Of a stretch of DNA of 16,725 nt, positions 1 through 6,440 are shown piece by piece; position 1 is the first letter of the stretch, and each line of letters opens with the position of its first letter. The stretch covers positions 1-16,725 of the forward strand of contig JANPGC010000059.1 of the NCBI GenBank assembly GCA_031423755.1. The letters run 5' to 3'. A program made the position numbers and the translations under genes. A model generated the notes under the pieces. It searched no databases and was not told where the DNA came from. It saw only the letters and a program-made list of their open reading frames with translations. The DNA comes from JANMEX01 sp031423755 (lineage in GTDB: Bacteria; Pseudomonadota; Alphaproteobacteria; Rhizobiales; Rhizobiaceae).

Positions 1-18
1 GACGAACTGGCGGATGTT

Positions 19-196
19 CCCCTCCCCCTTGTGGGGAGGGGTTAGGGGCGGGGGTCGCGAGCGTAGCGAGCCACTCAGGAACTCCTTGGTATATTCCGCA
101 AATTTCCGAATTTCGGTGGGATCAACGAAAGGTTTTTCACATGGCTCGCTGCGCTCGCGACCCCCACCCCCAATCCCTCCCCACAAGGGGGAGGGA
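19..196. repeat. Large inverted repeat (palindromic element), two 55-nt arms
   Basis: Positions 19-73 and 142-196 are reverse complements of each other at 50 of 55 positions by manual alignment, separated by a 68-nt loop. Each arm contains a smaller C/G-rich palindrome (around 21-41 and 175-195, of the type CCTCCCC..GGGGAGG) and a short GCGAGCG/CGCTCGC block. This structure is typical of the intergenic palindromic repeats scattered through rhizobial and related genomes. Whether it is mobile, or acts as a terminator or RNA-processing signal, cannot be read from one copy. It lies upstream of the hypothetical gene whose likely start is at 275. An open frame runs through it from position 14, but that is probably a by-product of the stop-poor repeat. 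Confidence 0.85.
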
Positions 197-274
197 GGCG
201 ATAATCACGAATCTTATCCACACCGATCCAACCTGCTGAATAATCCAACCTTCGATCATCGAAGGAACTTCGCA

Positions 275-967
275 TTGGACTGGTCTCTCGCAATCTCCCG
301 CAACCGCGATGCTCTGCGCAGCATCGTTGCCGCGCTGTTTGCGAGGACCGGCATGGTCAAGGGTGGCATGCTCACCACATTGCCGCGCCATCTCTACCTC
401 ATGACCCTCGCCATCCTGCGCCCGGCAGAATCCGCCGTGCGGCGATTGATCGTGATTGCGGCGCACGGCCTGAAACCGTCGTCCCTGGTTGGATCATCAA
501 TCCGGCATGGCGGCTGGCTTGATCTCCCCCCTTGGGGGGGAGAACGCCGCGAAGCGGCAAGAGGGGGGCAAGCAGGGCACAAAGCCTTCGCCCTTTTCGA
601 CCCGCTCAAGAGCTTCGATCCCGAAGATTTCTGGGACGTCCAGCCAAAGTTCGAAAGCGGCTTTGGCCTGTCAAAATCCGGCTATTCCTCGAGCGAAGCC
701 GAATCCAATCCACGCCTCGACGCAACCCTTCTCGGCCAGCGCCTCGACGCGCTCCGCCGCGCCCTCGACAACCTCCCGCACCAAGCCCGCCGCCTTGTCC
801 GCCACTACGCCCGCCGCGACGCCGCCCTCAAGGCCCACAAACCCACCCGCATGTCCCCCATGCGCCCCGGCCTGCCGCCAGGGTGGAGGGAGCGGCGATT
901 GCACGAGGTTGATGATATTTTGCGTGAGTGCCACGGGCTGGCAAATGATTTGCTCAACCCACCATAA
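275..967 (+). CDS. Conserved hypothetical protein (alphaproteobacterial type), TTG start
   Basis: Function unknown. The reading frame is open from position 14, but the first 80 or so codons cross the upstream inverted repeat and read as low-complexity Gly/Pro/Arg. A TTG at 275 is preceded by GAAGGA (261-266) at 8-nt spacing and gives a 230-residue protein beginning MDWSLAISRNRDAL. From memory this opening, the LPRHLYLMTLAILRPAESAVRRL stretch (in part; residues 36-58), the LFDP motif (107-110) and the HEVDDILRECHGLA-type C-terminus recall uncharacterised Hyphomicrobiales proteins; I cannot run the search. Arg/Ala-rich helices dominate and no signal peptide or membrane segment is evident. Residues about 82-99 are encoded by a palindromic repeat element sitting in frame. 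The gene converges on hutU. An ATG at 353 is an alternative start but would lose the conserved-looking N-terminus. Confidence 0.6.
   Translation: MDWSLAISRNRDALRSIVAALFARTGMVKGGMLTTLPRHLYLMTLAILRPAESAVRRLIVIAAHGLKPSSLVGSSIRHGGWLDLPPWGGERREAARGGQAGHKAFALFDPLKSFDPEDFWDVQPKFESGFGLSKSGYSSSEAESNPRLDATLLGQRLDALRRALDNLPHQARRLVRHYARRDAALKAHKPTRMSPMRPGLPPGWRERRLHEVDDILRECHGLANDLLNPP
524..572. repeat. Palindromic repeat element inside a coding frame
   Basis: Positions 524-542 form a near-perfect hairpin (CTCCCCCC, TT, GGGGGGGAG). It is followed by GCCGC-GAA-GCGGC (546-558) and then AAGAGGGGGGCAAG (559-572). It resembles a family of CTCCCC..GGGGAG repeats often seen between genes in rhizobia, yet here it lies within the 275-967 frame without introducing a stop. 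It would contribute roughly 17 residues to the protein. Confidence 0.65.
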
Positions 968-996
968 AATACGTCGTGAGCGCTACCCGCAAATCA

Positions 997-1124
997 CCCT
1001 CTCCGTCAGCTTCGCTGACACCTCTCCCGCAAGCGGGCGAGGTTAAAGGCGCGTCGATTTCGGCGTTTAACCTCGCCCCATTTATGGGGAGAGGTGTCGC
1101 GGGCGAAGCCCGTGACGGAGAGGG
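997..1124. repeat. Palindromic repeat element between convergent genes; possible bidirectional terminator
   Basis: The two halves are reverse complements over three exact blocks: 997-1008 with 1113-1124 (12 bp), 1017-1028 with 1087-1098 (12 bp), and 1035-1047 with 1066-1078 (13 bp, 18-nt loop). Between the blocks are small local hairpins: GTCAGC-TTC-GCTGAC (1005-1019), CCCGC-AA-GCGGG (1026-1037), CCCCAT-TT-ATGGGG (1076-1089) and CGGGC-GAA-GCCCG (1100-1112). It fills most of the 163-nt gap between the hypothetical gene ending at 967 and hutU ending at 1131, so it is well placed to terminate or stabilise both transcripts. No T-run follows either arm, so a classic intrinsic terminator is not shown. 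Confidence 0.8.
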
Positions 1125-1130
1125 GCTTGC

Positions 1131-2816
1131 TCAATTCCCCAATATCCCCGGCAGCCGCAACCCATGGTCCTTGGCGCAATCAATCGCAATCTCGTACCCG
1201 GCATCCGCATGCCGCCAAACGCCCGAAGCCGGATCGTTCCACAGCACCCGCTCCAGCCGTTTGGCCGCCGCATCCGTCCCGTCAGCCACGATCACAACCC
1301 CCGCATGCTGCGAGAATCCCATGCCAACCCCGCCGCCATGATGCAGCGAGACCCAGGTCGCGCCGGAGGCGGTGTTGACGAGCGCGTTGAGCAACGGCCA
1401 GTCGGACACCGCATCCGACCCGTCCTTCATCGCTTCGGTTTCGCGGTTCGGCGAAGCCACCGATCCCGAGTCCAGATGATCGCGGCCAATAACAATCGGC
1501 GCTTTGAGTTCGCCCGATTTCACCATTTCATTGAACATCAATCCTGCACGATGGCGGTCGCCAAGACCGATCCAGCAGATGCGCGCGGGCAATCCCTGAA
1601 ATGCAATCCGCTCACTTGCCATGTCGAGCCAGCGGTGCAGATGATGATTGTCCGGAAACAGCTTCTTCATCGCCGCGTCGGTCTTGTGGATGTCCTCCGG
1701 ATCACCCGACAAAGCCACCCAGCGGAACGGCCCGATCCCCTTGCAGAACAGCGGGCGGATATAGGCCGGGACAAATCCCGGAAACGCAAAAGCGTTCTCC
1801 AGCCCTTCGTCCTTCGCGACTTGGCGGATGTTATTGCCATAATCCAGCGTCGGAACTCCGGCATTCCAGAAATCCACCATCGCCGAAACATGCTGTTTCA
1901 TCGATGCGCGGGCAGCAGCTTCCACCGCTTTCGGATCGCTCTCCTGTTTCTCGCGCCACTCCGCAACAGACCAGCCCACCGGCAGGTAGCCATGCAGCGG
2001 ATCGTGTGCCGAGGTCTGGTCAGTGACAATGTCCGGCCGATGCCCGCCCGCCTTCATGCGCCGCACCAGTTCGGGGAAAACGTCTGCAGCATTGCCAAGC
2101 AGACCGACCGATTTGGCCTCGCCTTTCGCGGTCCACTCGTCGATCATCGCCAGCGCTTCATCAAGCGTCTTGGCTTTTGCATCGACATAACGGGTGCGGA
2201 TGCGGAAATCGATGCGGGTCTCATCGCACTCGACGGCAAGGCAGCAAGCCCCGGCAAACACCGCCGCCAGCGGCTGCGCCCCGCCCATGCCGCCAAGCCC
2301 GCCAGTCAGGATCCATTTGCCCTTCAGGTTGCCGTCATAGTGCTGGCGTCCGGCTTCCGCGAAGGTCTCGTAAGTGCCCTGCACAATGCCCTGCGTGCCG
2401 ATATAAATCCACGATCCGGCCGTCATCTGGCCGTACATCATCAGGCCCTTTTTATCGAGCTCGTTGAAGTGATCCCAGGTCGCCCAGTGCGGCACGAGAT
2501 TGGAATTGGCGATCAGAACGCGCGGCGCGTCCTCGTGCGTCTTCACAATCGCAATCGGCTTGCCCGACTGAACAACCAAAGTCTCGTCGGCCTCAAGATC
2601 GCGAAGGCCAGCGCAGATCCGGTCGAAATCCTCCCAAGTTCGCGCCGCCCGGCCAATGCCGCCATAAACCACCAGCTCATGCGGGTTCTCGGCGACATCG
2701 GGATGCAGATTGTTCATCAGCATCCTGAGCGGCGCTTCGGTCAGCCAGCTCTTGGCCGAGATTTCCGTGCCGGTCGGCGGAAAGATATCGCGCATGTTGT
2801 GGCGGGGGTTGGTCAT
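1131..2816 (-). CDS. hutU: Urocanate hydratase (urocanase)
   Basis: Second step of histidine degradation: urocanate plus water to 4-imidazolone-5-propanoate, using tightly bound NAD+ as an electrophile; cytosolic. The 561-residue protein has the usual family length (about 555-560). Visible motifs are GTQGIVQGTYE (140-150), the glycine-rich NAD-binding stretch GGLGGMGGAQPL (172-183), LDYGNNIRQ (324-332), and the urocanase signature FQGLPARICW (406-415), whose Cys414 corresponds to the active-site cysteine near position 410 in Pseudomonas. The ATG at 2816 overlaps the stop of hutG in an ATGA, so it is translationally coupled and is the last gene of the hutIHGU operon. A palindromic repeat follows immediately downstream. 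No missing residues were noticed. Confidence 0.97.
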   Translation of the reverse strand: MTNPRHNMRDIFPPTGTEISAKSWLTEAPLRMLMNNLHPDVAENPHELVVYGGIGRAARTWEDFDRICAGLRDLEADETLVVQSGKPIAIVKTHEDAPRVLIANSNLVPHWATWDHFNELDKKGLMMYGQMTAGSWIYIGTQGIVQGTYETFAEAGRQHYDGNLKGKWILTGGLGGMGGAQPLAAVFAGACCLAVECDETRIDFRIRTRYVDAKAKTLDEALAMIDEWTAKGEAKSVGLLGNAADVFPELVRRMKAGGHRPDIVTDQTSAHDPLHGYLPVGWSVAEWREKQESDPKAVEAAARASMKQHVSAMVDFWNAGVPTLDYGNNIRQVAKDEGLENAFAFPGFVPAYIRPLFCKGIGPFRWVALSGDPEDIHKTDAAMKKLFPDNHHLHRWLDMASERIAFQGLPARICWIGLGDRHRAGLMFNEMVKSGELKAPIVIGRDHLDSGSVASPNRETEAMKDGSDAVSDWPLLNALVNTASGATWVSLHHGGGVGMGFSQHAGVVIVADGTDAAAKRLERVLWNDPASGVWRHADAGYEIAIDCAKDHGLRLPGILGN

Positions 2817-3619
2817 GATTTTGCTCCTGAAAGCTGCGGGGCGAATGTGTGGAGTTTGACGAATAGCGACTTGAGGACTGCGCGAGTCTTCTCAGCCCGC
2901 TCTTCGCGCCAGGTCCACGGCGCGTGTTCATCCATGTATTGACATTGGGCGATTTCCATTTGGATCGCATGGACACCCTCGCGAGGCCGGCCATAATGCC
3001 GCGTCGTCCAGCCGCCTTTGAAGCGGCCGTTCAAGACATGCGTGAACCCTTCCGCTCCGCTGCAAATGTCCAGCGCGGTCTCTTGAATAATCGGGTCGCA
3101 AGTCGCGCCGCCATTGGTGCCAATGTTGAAATCCGGCAGATCACCATCAAAGAGAAACGGCAGGCGCGAGCGGATCGAGTGGCAATCAAAGACTATGGCG
3201 AAACCATGAACGGATTTGACACGCGCAATCTCCGCTTCAAGCGCCTGATGATAGGGGCGGTGCCACTCCACAGTCCGGCGGAAGATTTCCGATTCATCCG
3301 GTGCCATGTCGGCCTTATAGATCGGCTCGCCGTCAAAATCGGTCAGCGGGCAAAGGCCAGTCGTGTTTTGCCCCGGATAAAGCGACTGCCCTGCCGGATC
3401 GCGATTGGCATCAATCAAGTAGCGATGGAAATTGGCACGTACCATCGTCGCGCCTTCGCAAAGGCCTTCGTAGAGCCGCGTTATGTGCCAGTCGGTATCG
3501 GCAAGCCTGCGGCCATTTTCGTTGAAGCAAGCCAGTATGGCGTCCGGCACAAACGTGCCGCCATGCGGTTGGCCAAGTACCACCGGGCCGCTGCCTTGAG
3601 TGACATCGAACGGCTTCAT
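2813..3619 (-). CDS. hutG: N-formylglutamate deformylase (N-formylglutamate amidohydrolase)
   Basis: Last step of the five-step pathway: N-formyl-L-glutamate to glutamate plus formate, cytosolic and metal-dependent. The 268 residues match the FGase family length. Motifs seen are PHGGTFVP (18-25), the DCHS motif (145-148) and GGWTTRHYGRP (202-212), with a likely acidic metal or catalytic residue in QMEIAQ (220-225). Its start overlaps the hutH stop and its stop overlaps the hutU start, both as ATGA. Its presence together with hutF shows that this strain uses the formylglutamate branch rather than direct formiminoglutamate hydrolysis releasing formamide. The arginase-like formiminoglutamase also called HutG is a different family and is excluded by these motifs. 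Confidence 0.95.
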   Translation of the reverse strand: MKPFDVTQGSGPVVLGQPHGGTFVPDAILACFNENGRRLADTDWHITRLYEGLCEGATMVRANFHRYLIDANRDPAGQSLYPGQNTTGLCPLTDFDGEPIYKADMAPDESEIFRRTVEWHRPYHQALEAEIARVKSVHGFAIVFDCHSIRSRLPFLFDGDLPDFNIGTNGGATCDPIIQETALDICSGAEGFTHVLNGRFKGGWTTRHYGRPREGVHAIQMEIAQCQYMDEHAPWTWREERAEKTRAVLKSLFVKLHTFAPQLSGAKS

Positions 3620-5151
3620 GCGCCAAGTTCCGGCAAAGCGACGCCAACAGACTTCTGGATTTCGCCCGTGCGAACCAGCACAGAAGCCATCTCCAGATCC
3701 GGCGCGAGGTAGCGGTCCTGATTGAGAACAGCTACATCTTTACGCAAACGAGCAATCACTTTCTGTAACGCCTGACTTGTCTTCAGCGGAGCCCGGAAGT
3801 GCACACCTTGCGCTGCGCAAAGCAGTTCGATGCCAAGGATGCGGTCAAGGTTCTCAATCATCCGCATCAAGCGCCGCGCGCCGTGCGCAGCCATCGAGAC
3901 ATGGTCCTCCTGATTGGCGGATGTTGGCGTCGAGTCCGTCGAGCATGGATTGGCCAAATGCTTGTTCTCGCTCATCAGCGCGGCAGAGGTCACTTCCGCG
4001 ATCATATAGCCGGAGTTCAATCCCGGTTCAGCCGTCAGGAACGGCGGCAGGTCAAACGAGAGCGTCGGATCAACCATCAGCGCGATGCGACGCTGGGCGA
4101 TGGCTCCGATTTCCGCAATTGCCAATGCGGTGATGTCGGCAGCAAAGGCAACAGGCTCCGCATGGAAATTGCCACCGGAAACAATCAGCCCTGCACCAGT
4201 CAAGACCAGCGGATTGTCCGTTGCAGCATTGGCTTCCATCTCCAGCGTGAGCGAAACCTGCCGCAGCAAATCCATCGCAGCGCCGGTCACTTGCGGCTGA
4301 CAGCGGATGCAATAGGGATCTTGCACCCTTGTGTCGCCCTCGCGGTGGCTTTCGCGGATCTCGGAGTTGGCGAGTATCGCCCTCATCGTTGCAGCGGCCT
4401 CGATCTGCCCGCGATGGCCGCGAAGGCTATGGATTTCGGGCTCAAGCGGTGCGGTCGATCCCATGATCGCATCTGTGGAAAGACAAGAGGTGACCAACGC
4501 CGCTTGTGCGGCCCGCCACGCCTCAAACAGGCCAGCCAGCGCAAAGGCAGTCGAGAACTGTGTACCGTTGATGAGCGCAAGTCCTTCCTTGGGGCCAAGC
4601 ACAACAGGCTTGAGGCCCGCAGCCCTCAGCGCGGCAGCGCCGGACATGCGTTTGCCTTTGTACTCAGCCTCACCTTCTCCGATCATCGCTGCGGCCATGT
4701 GGGCGAGCGGCGCGAGGTCGCCAGATGCGCCGACAGAGCCTTGCGCAGGAACAATCGGCGTTACGCCTTTCTCCAGCATGTCTTGAATGAGGGAAATGAT
4801 TTCCCAGCGGACACCAGAAGCACCGCGTCCAAGCGAGATGAGTTTAAGTGTCATCATAAGCCTCGCGATGCGCGAGGGAATCGGCTCGCCAACACCGGAA
4901 CAGTGCGAGAGTATCAAATTGCGCTGAAGGGTCGCGGTGTCTTTGGAGGCGATCTTTATCGACGCCAGCTTCCCGAAGCCGGTGTTGACACCATAAACTG
5001 CTGCACTCCCTGCCGAAGCCTCGGCAACAATGCGTGCGGCATTTTCTATGCCGGGCTTGGCCGATGCATGAAGCCAAGACGGGAGATCATTCCAATATAG
5101 ATGTGCCAGCGTCCCAATGCTGACGGAACCGGGGACGAGCGCGATGGTCAT
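3616..5151 (-). CDS. hutH: Histidine ammonia-lyase
   Basis: First committed step of histidine catabolism: L-histidine to trans-urocanate plus ammonia, cytosolic homotetramer in this family. The frame extends to a GTG at 5157, but I place the start at the ATG at 5151: AAAGGTGAG precedes it at good spacing, it makes an ATGA overlap with the hutI stop like the other operon junctions, and the resulting 511-residue numbering puts the MIO-forming Ala-Ser-Gly at 142-144 and the catalytic tyrosine of YGVNTGFG at 53, the positions known for the Pseudomonas enzyme. Other motifs are GSVGASGDLAPLAHM (138-152), YCIRCQPQVTG and TSANQEDHVSM. It is the second gene of hutIHGU. Phenylalanine/tyrosine ammonia-lyases share the fold, but context fixes the substrate as histidine. 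Confidence 0.97.
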   Translation of the reverse strand: MTIALVPGSVSIGTLAHLYWNDLPSWLHASAKPGIENAARIVAEASAGSAAVYGVNTGFGKLASIKIASKDTATLQRNLILSHCSGVGEPIPSRIARLMMTLKLISLGRGASGVRWEIISLIQDMLEKGVTPIVPAQGSVGASGDLAPLAHMAAAMIGEGEAEYKGKRMSGAAALRAAGLKPVVLGPKEGLALINGTQFSTAFALAGLFEAWRAAQAALVTSCLSTDAIMGSTAPLEPEIHSLRGHRGQIEAAATMRAILANSEIRESHREGDTRVQDPYCIRCQPQVTGAAMDLLRQVSLTLEMEANAATDNPLVLTGAGLIVSGGNFHAEPVAFAADITALAIAEIGAIAQRRIALMVDPTLSFDLPPFLTAEPGLNSGYMIAEVTSAALMSENKHLANPCSTDSTPTSANQEDHVSMAAHGARRLMRMIENLDRILGIELLCAAQGVHFRAPLKTSQALQKVIARLRKDVAVLNQDRYLAPDLEMASVLVRTGEIQKSVGVALPELGA

Positions 5152-6368
5152 GACCACTCACCTTTGAACATGCGTTTGTGGATGGGATTAAAGCCGATGC
5201 GGTAGGAAAGCTCGGCAGGATGAGATGCGTTCCAGACCGCAAGATCAGCCCTGTTGCCCGCAGTAACTGTTCCGCAGTCGATAAGGCCGAGCGCCTTTGC
5301 CGCGTTGCGTGTTGCGCCAGCAAGCGCCTCTTCTGGCGTCATGCGGAACAGGGTGCAGGCCATGTTCATGGCAAGCAGCAGCGACGTCATTGGCGATGAG
5401 CCAGGGTTGCAGTCAGTAGCCACAGCCATTGGCACGCCTGCTGCCCGCAAAGCCTCTACCGGAGGCAACTGCCTTTCCCGCAATGTGTAAAACGCGCCCG
5501 GCAGCATGACCGCAACCGAGCCGGATTTCGCCATGGCGTCGATCCCGTCAGCCCCCAGATATTCAAGATGATCGCACGACAGCGCCCCGTGGCGCGCGGC
5601 AAGCGCTGCGCCGCCTAGATCAGACAATTGCTCAGCGTGCAGCTTGATTGGCAGACCGAGCGACTTGGCCTTAACGAACACGCGCTCGATCTGGGCTGGC
5701 GAAAAAGCGATGCCTTCGCAAAAGCTGTCCACCGCATCCACAAGCCTGTTATCATGAGCCTCGTCGAGTGCAGGGAAACAGACTTCATCAAGATAGGCAT
5801 CTGCCCTGCCTTGATACTCAGGAGGGATCGCATGGGCACCCAAGAACGAGGTGACAACAGTTACCGGACGGACCTCAGCAATACGCCTCGCCACACGCAG
5901 CATGGAAAGTTCGGATTGCACCGTCAGACCATAGCCGGATTTGATTTCAATGGTCGTGATACCCTCGGCGATCATCGCGTCCACGCGGGGCACAGCATCA
6001 GCAACCAAATCGTCTTCGGTCGCAGCGCGTGTGGCCTTGACGGTCGAAAGAATCCCGCCGCCGGCGCGGGCGATTTCCTCATAGGTCGCGCCCTGCAGGC
6101 GCATTTCAAATTCGCGCGCGCGGTTGCCGCCGAAGACAATGTGTGTATGGCAGTCAATCAGGCCGGGGGTTATGAGCTTGCAGGAAAGATCAACGCGCTC
6201 GAATGCAGCGAATTCAACTGGCAAATTTGTGCTGTCACCAACCCATTCGATGTTGCCGCCAGACACAGCGATTGCACCGTTTTCAATCAAGCCATAGGCC
6301 GAGCCGCCTTCCGTCATCGTCGCGACGGCAGCGTTGGTCAAGAGCAGGTTTCTGGCTGCTGCGGGCAT
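5148..6368 (-). CDS. hutI: Imidazolonepropionase
   Basis: Third step: 4-imidazolone-5-propanoate plus water to N-formimidoyl-L-glutamate. It is a metal-dependent amidohydrolase of 406 residues, the usual length. Visible active-site elements are DCHTH (72-76, metal ligands His74 and His76), KSGYGL (143-148), LGAHAIPPEY (176-185), KLHAEQ (242-247, His244 and Glu247), CDHLEY (265-270) and ATDCNPG (317-323, metal ligand Asp319). It starts with ATG at 6368 after a weak GGA site, and is first in the minus-strand operon, read from the 72-bp control region shared with hutF. Its stop overlaps the preferred hutH start by ATGA. Confidence 0.97.
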   Translation of the reverse strand: MPAAARNLLLTNAAVATMTEGGSAYGLIENGAIAVSGGNIEWVGDSTNLPVEFAAFERVDLSCKLITPGLIDCHTHIVFGGNRAREFEMRLQGATYEEIARAGGGILSTVKATRAATEDDLVADAVPRVDAMIAEGITTIEIKSGYGLTVQSELSMLRVARRIAEVRPVTVVTSFLGAHAIPPEYQGRADAYLDEVCFPALDEAHDNRLVDAVDSFCEGIAFSPAQIERVFVKAKSLGLPIKLHAEQLSDLGGAALAARHGALSCDHLEYLGADGIDAMAKSGSVAVMLPGAFYTLRERQLPPVEALRAAGVPMAVATDCNPGSSPMTSLLLAMNMACTLFRMTPEEALAGATRNAAKALGLIDCGTVTAGNRADLAVWNASHPAELSYRIGFNPIHKRMFKGEWS

Positions 6369-6382
6369 AAGGTGAATTCCGG

Positions 6383-6411
6383 TTGACTGTTTATATGTAT
6401 AGTATTAAATT
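6383..6411 (+). promoter_or_regulatory. Probable hutF promoter (-35 TTGACT, -10 TAAATT)
   Basis: TTGACT at 6383-6388 matches the consensus -35 at 5 of 6 positions. It is followed after exactly 17 nt by TAAATT at 6406-6411, which matches TATAAT at 4 of 6. The predicted transcription start near 6418 falls inside the perfect palindrome 6415-6428. The region is strikingly A/T-rich compared with its surroundings. This is read by eye; no transcript data support it. Confidence 0.55.
6394..6407. promoter_or_regulatory. Degenerate second operator-like site, 21 nt from the main palindrome
   Basis: TATGTATAGTATTA matches the perfect palindrome at 6415-6428 at 10 of 14 positions and begins exactly 21 nt, about two helical turns, before it. 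Only the left half (TATGT) is well kept; the site is not itself a good dyad. It sits between the -35 and -10 elements of the proposed hutF promoter. A dimeric regulator could bind cooperatively to both, but in A/T-rich DNA a partial match could also be chance. Confidence 0.4.
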
Positions 6412-6422
6412 TATTATGTCTA
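6396..6422 (-). promoter_or_regulatory. Possible hutIHGU promoter, divergent
   Basis: Reading the minus strand, TAGACA (complement of 6417-6422, 5 of 6 to TTGACA) is followed after a short 15-nt spacer by TATACA (complement of 6396-6401, 4 of 6 to TATAAT). The -35 lies within the palindromic operator and the -10 overlaps the second operator-like copy, so a repressor there would block it. The short spacer makes the exact assignment weak. The operon must start somewhere in this 72-bp gap, or within hutF. Confidence 0.3.
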
Positions 6423-6428
6423 GACATA
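6415..6428. promoter_or_regulatory. Perfect 14-nt palindrome, likely HutC operator
   Basis: TATGTCTAGACATA is its own reverse complement. Its core GTCTAGAC is the kind of dyad bound by HutC-subfamily GntR regulators (the DasR/NagR-type consensus is TGGTCTAGACCA). It lies in the only intergenic gap of the divergent hutI/hutF pair, immediately before the hutF ribosome binding site (AGGA, 6430-6433) and on the predicted hutF transcription start. A HutC-like gene is encoded 2 kb away. The family's known inducer is urocanate. Binding by this particular regulator is inferred, not shown. Confidence 0.65.
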
Positions 6429-6440
6429 TAGGAAATTGAA

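Noticed and set aside
14..274. N-terminal extension of the left-hand hypothetical protein through the inverted repeat
   Set aside because: The encoded sequence is repeat-derived low complexity (WGGVRGGG and PPPPIPPHKGEGG types), and a better-supported TTG start exists at 275.
489..1046. A second plus-strand frame overlapping the hypothetical gene
   Set aside because: It is out of frame with the better gene candidate, is Pro/Ser/Thr-rich without motifs, and spans two repeat elements.
19..1124. The repeat-rich left end as a CRISPR array or insertion sequence
   Set aside because: There are no evenly spaced direct repeats with unique spacers and no transposase frame; the structures are individual palindromic elements.
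1164..2942. A 592-codon open frame on the plus strand opposite hutU
   Set aside because: It is antisense to a clear urocanase, reads as His/Arg-rich sequence without recognisable motifs, and such long antisense frames are a common effect of GC-biased codon use.
3799..5100. A 433-codon plus-strand frame opposite hutH
   Set aside because: Same reason: it shadows an intact histidine ammonia-lyase, has no recognisable domain, and no ribosome binding site was evident.
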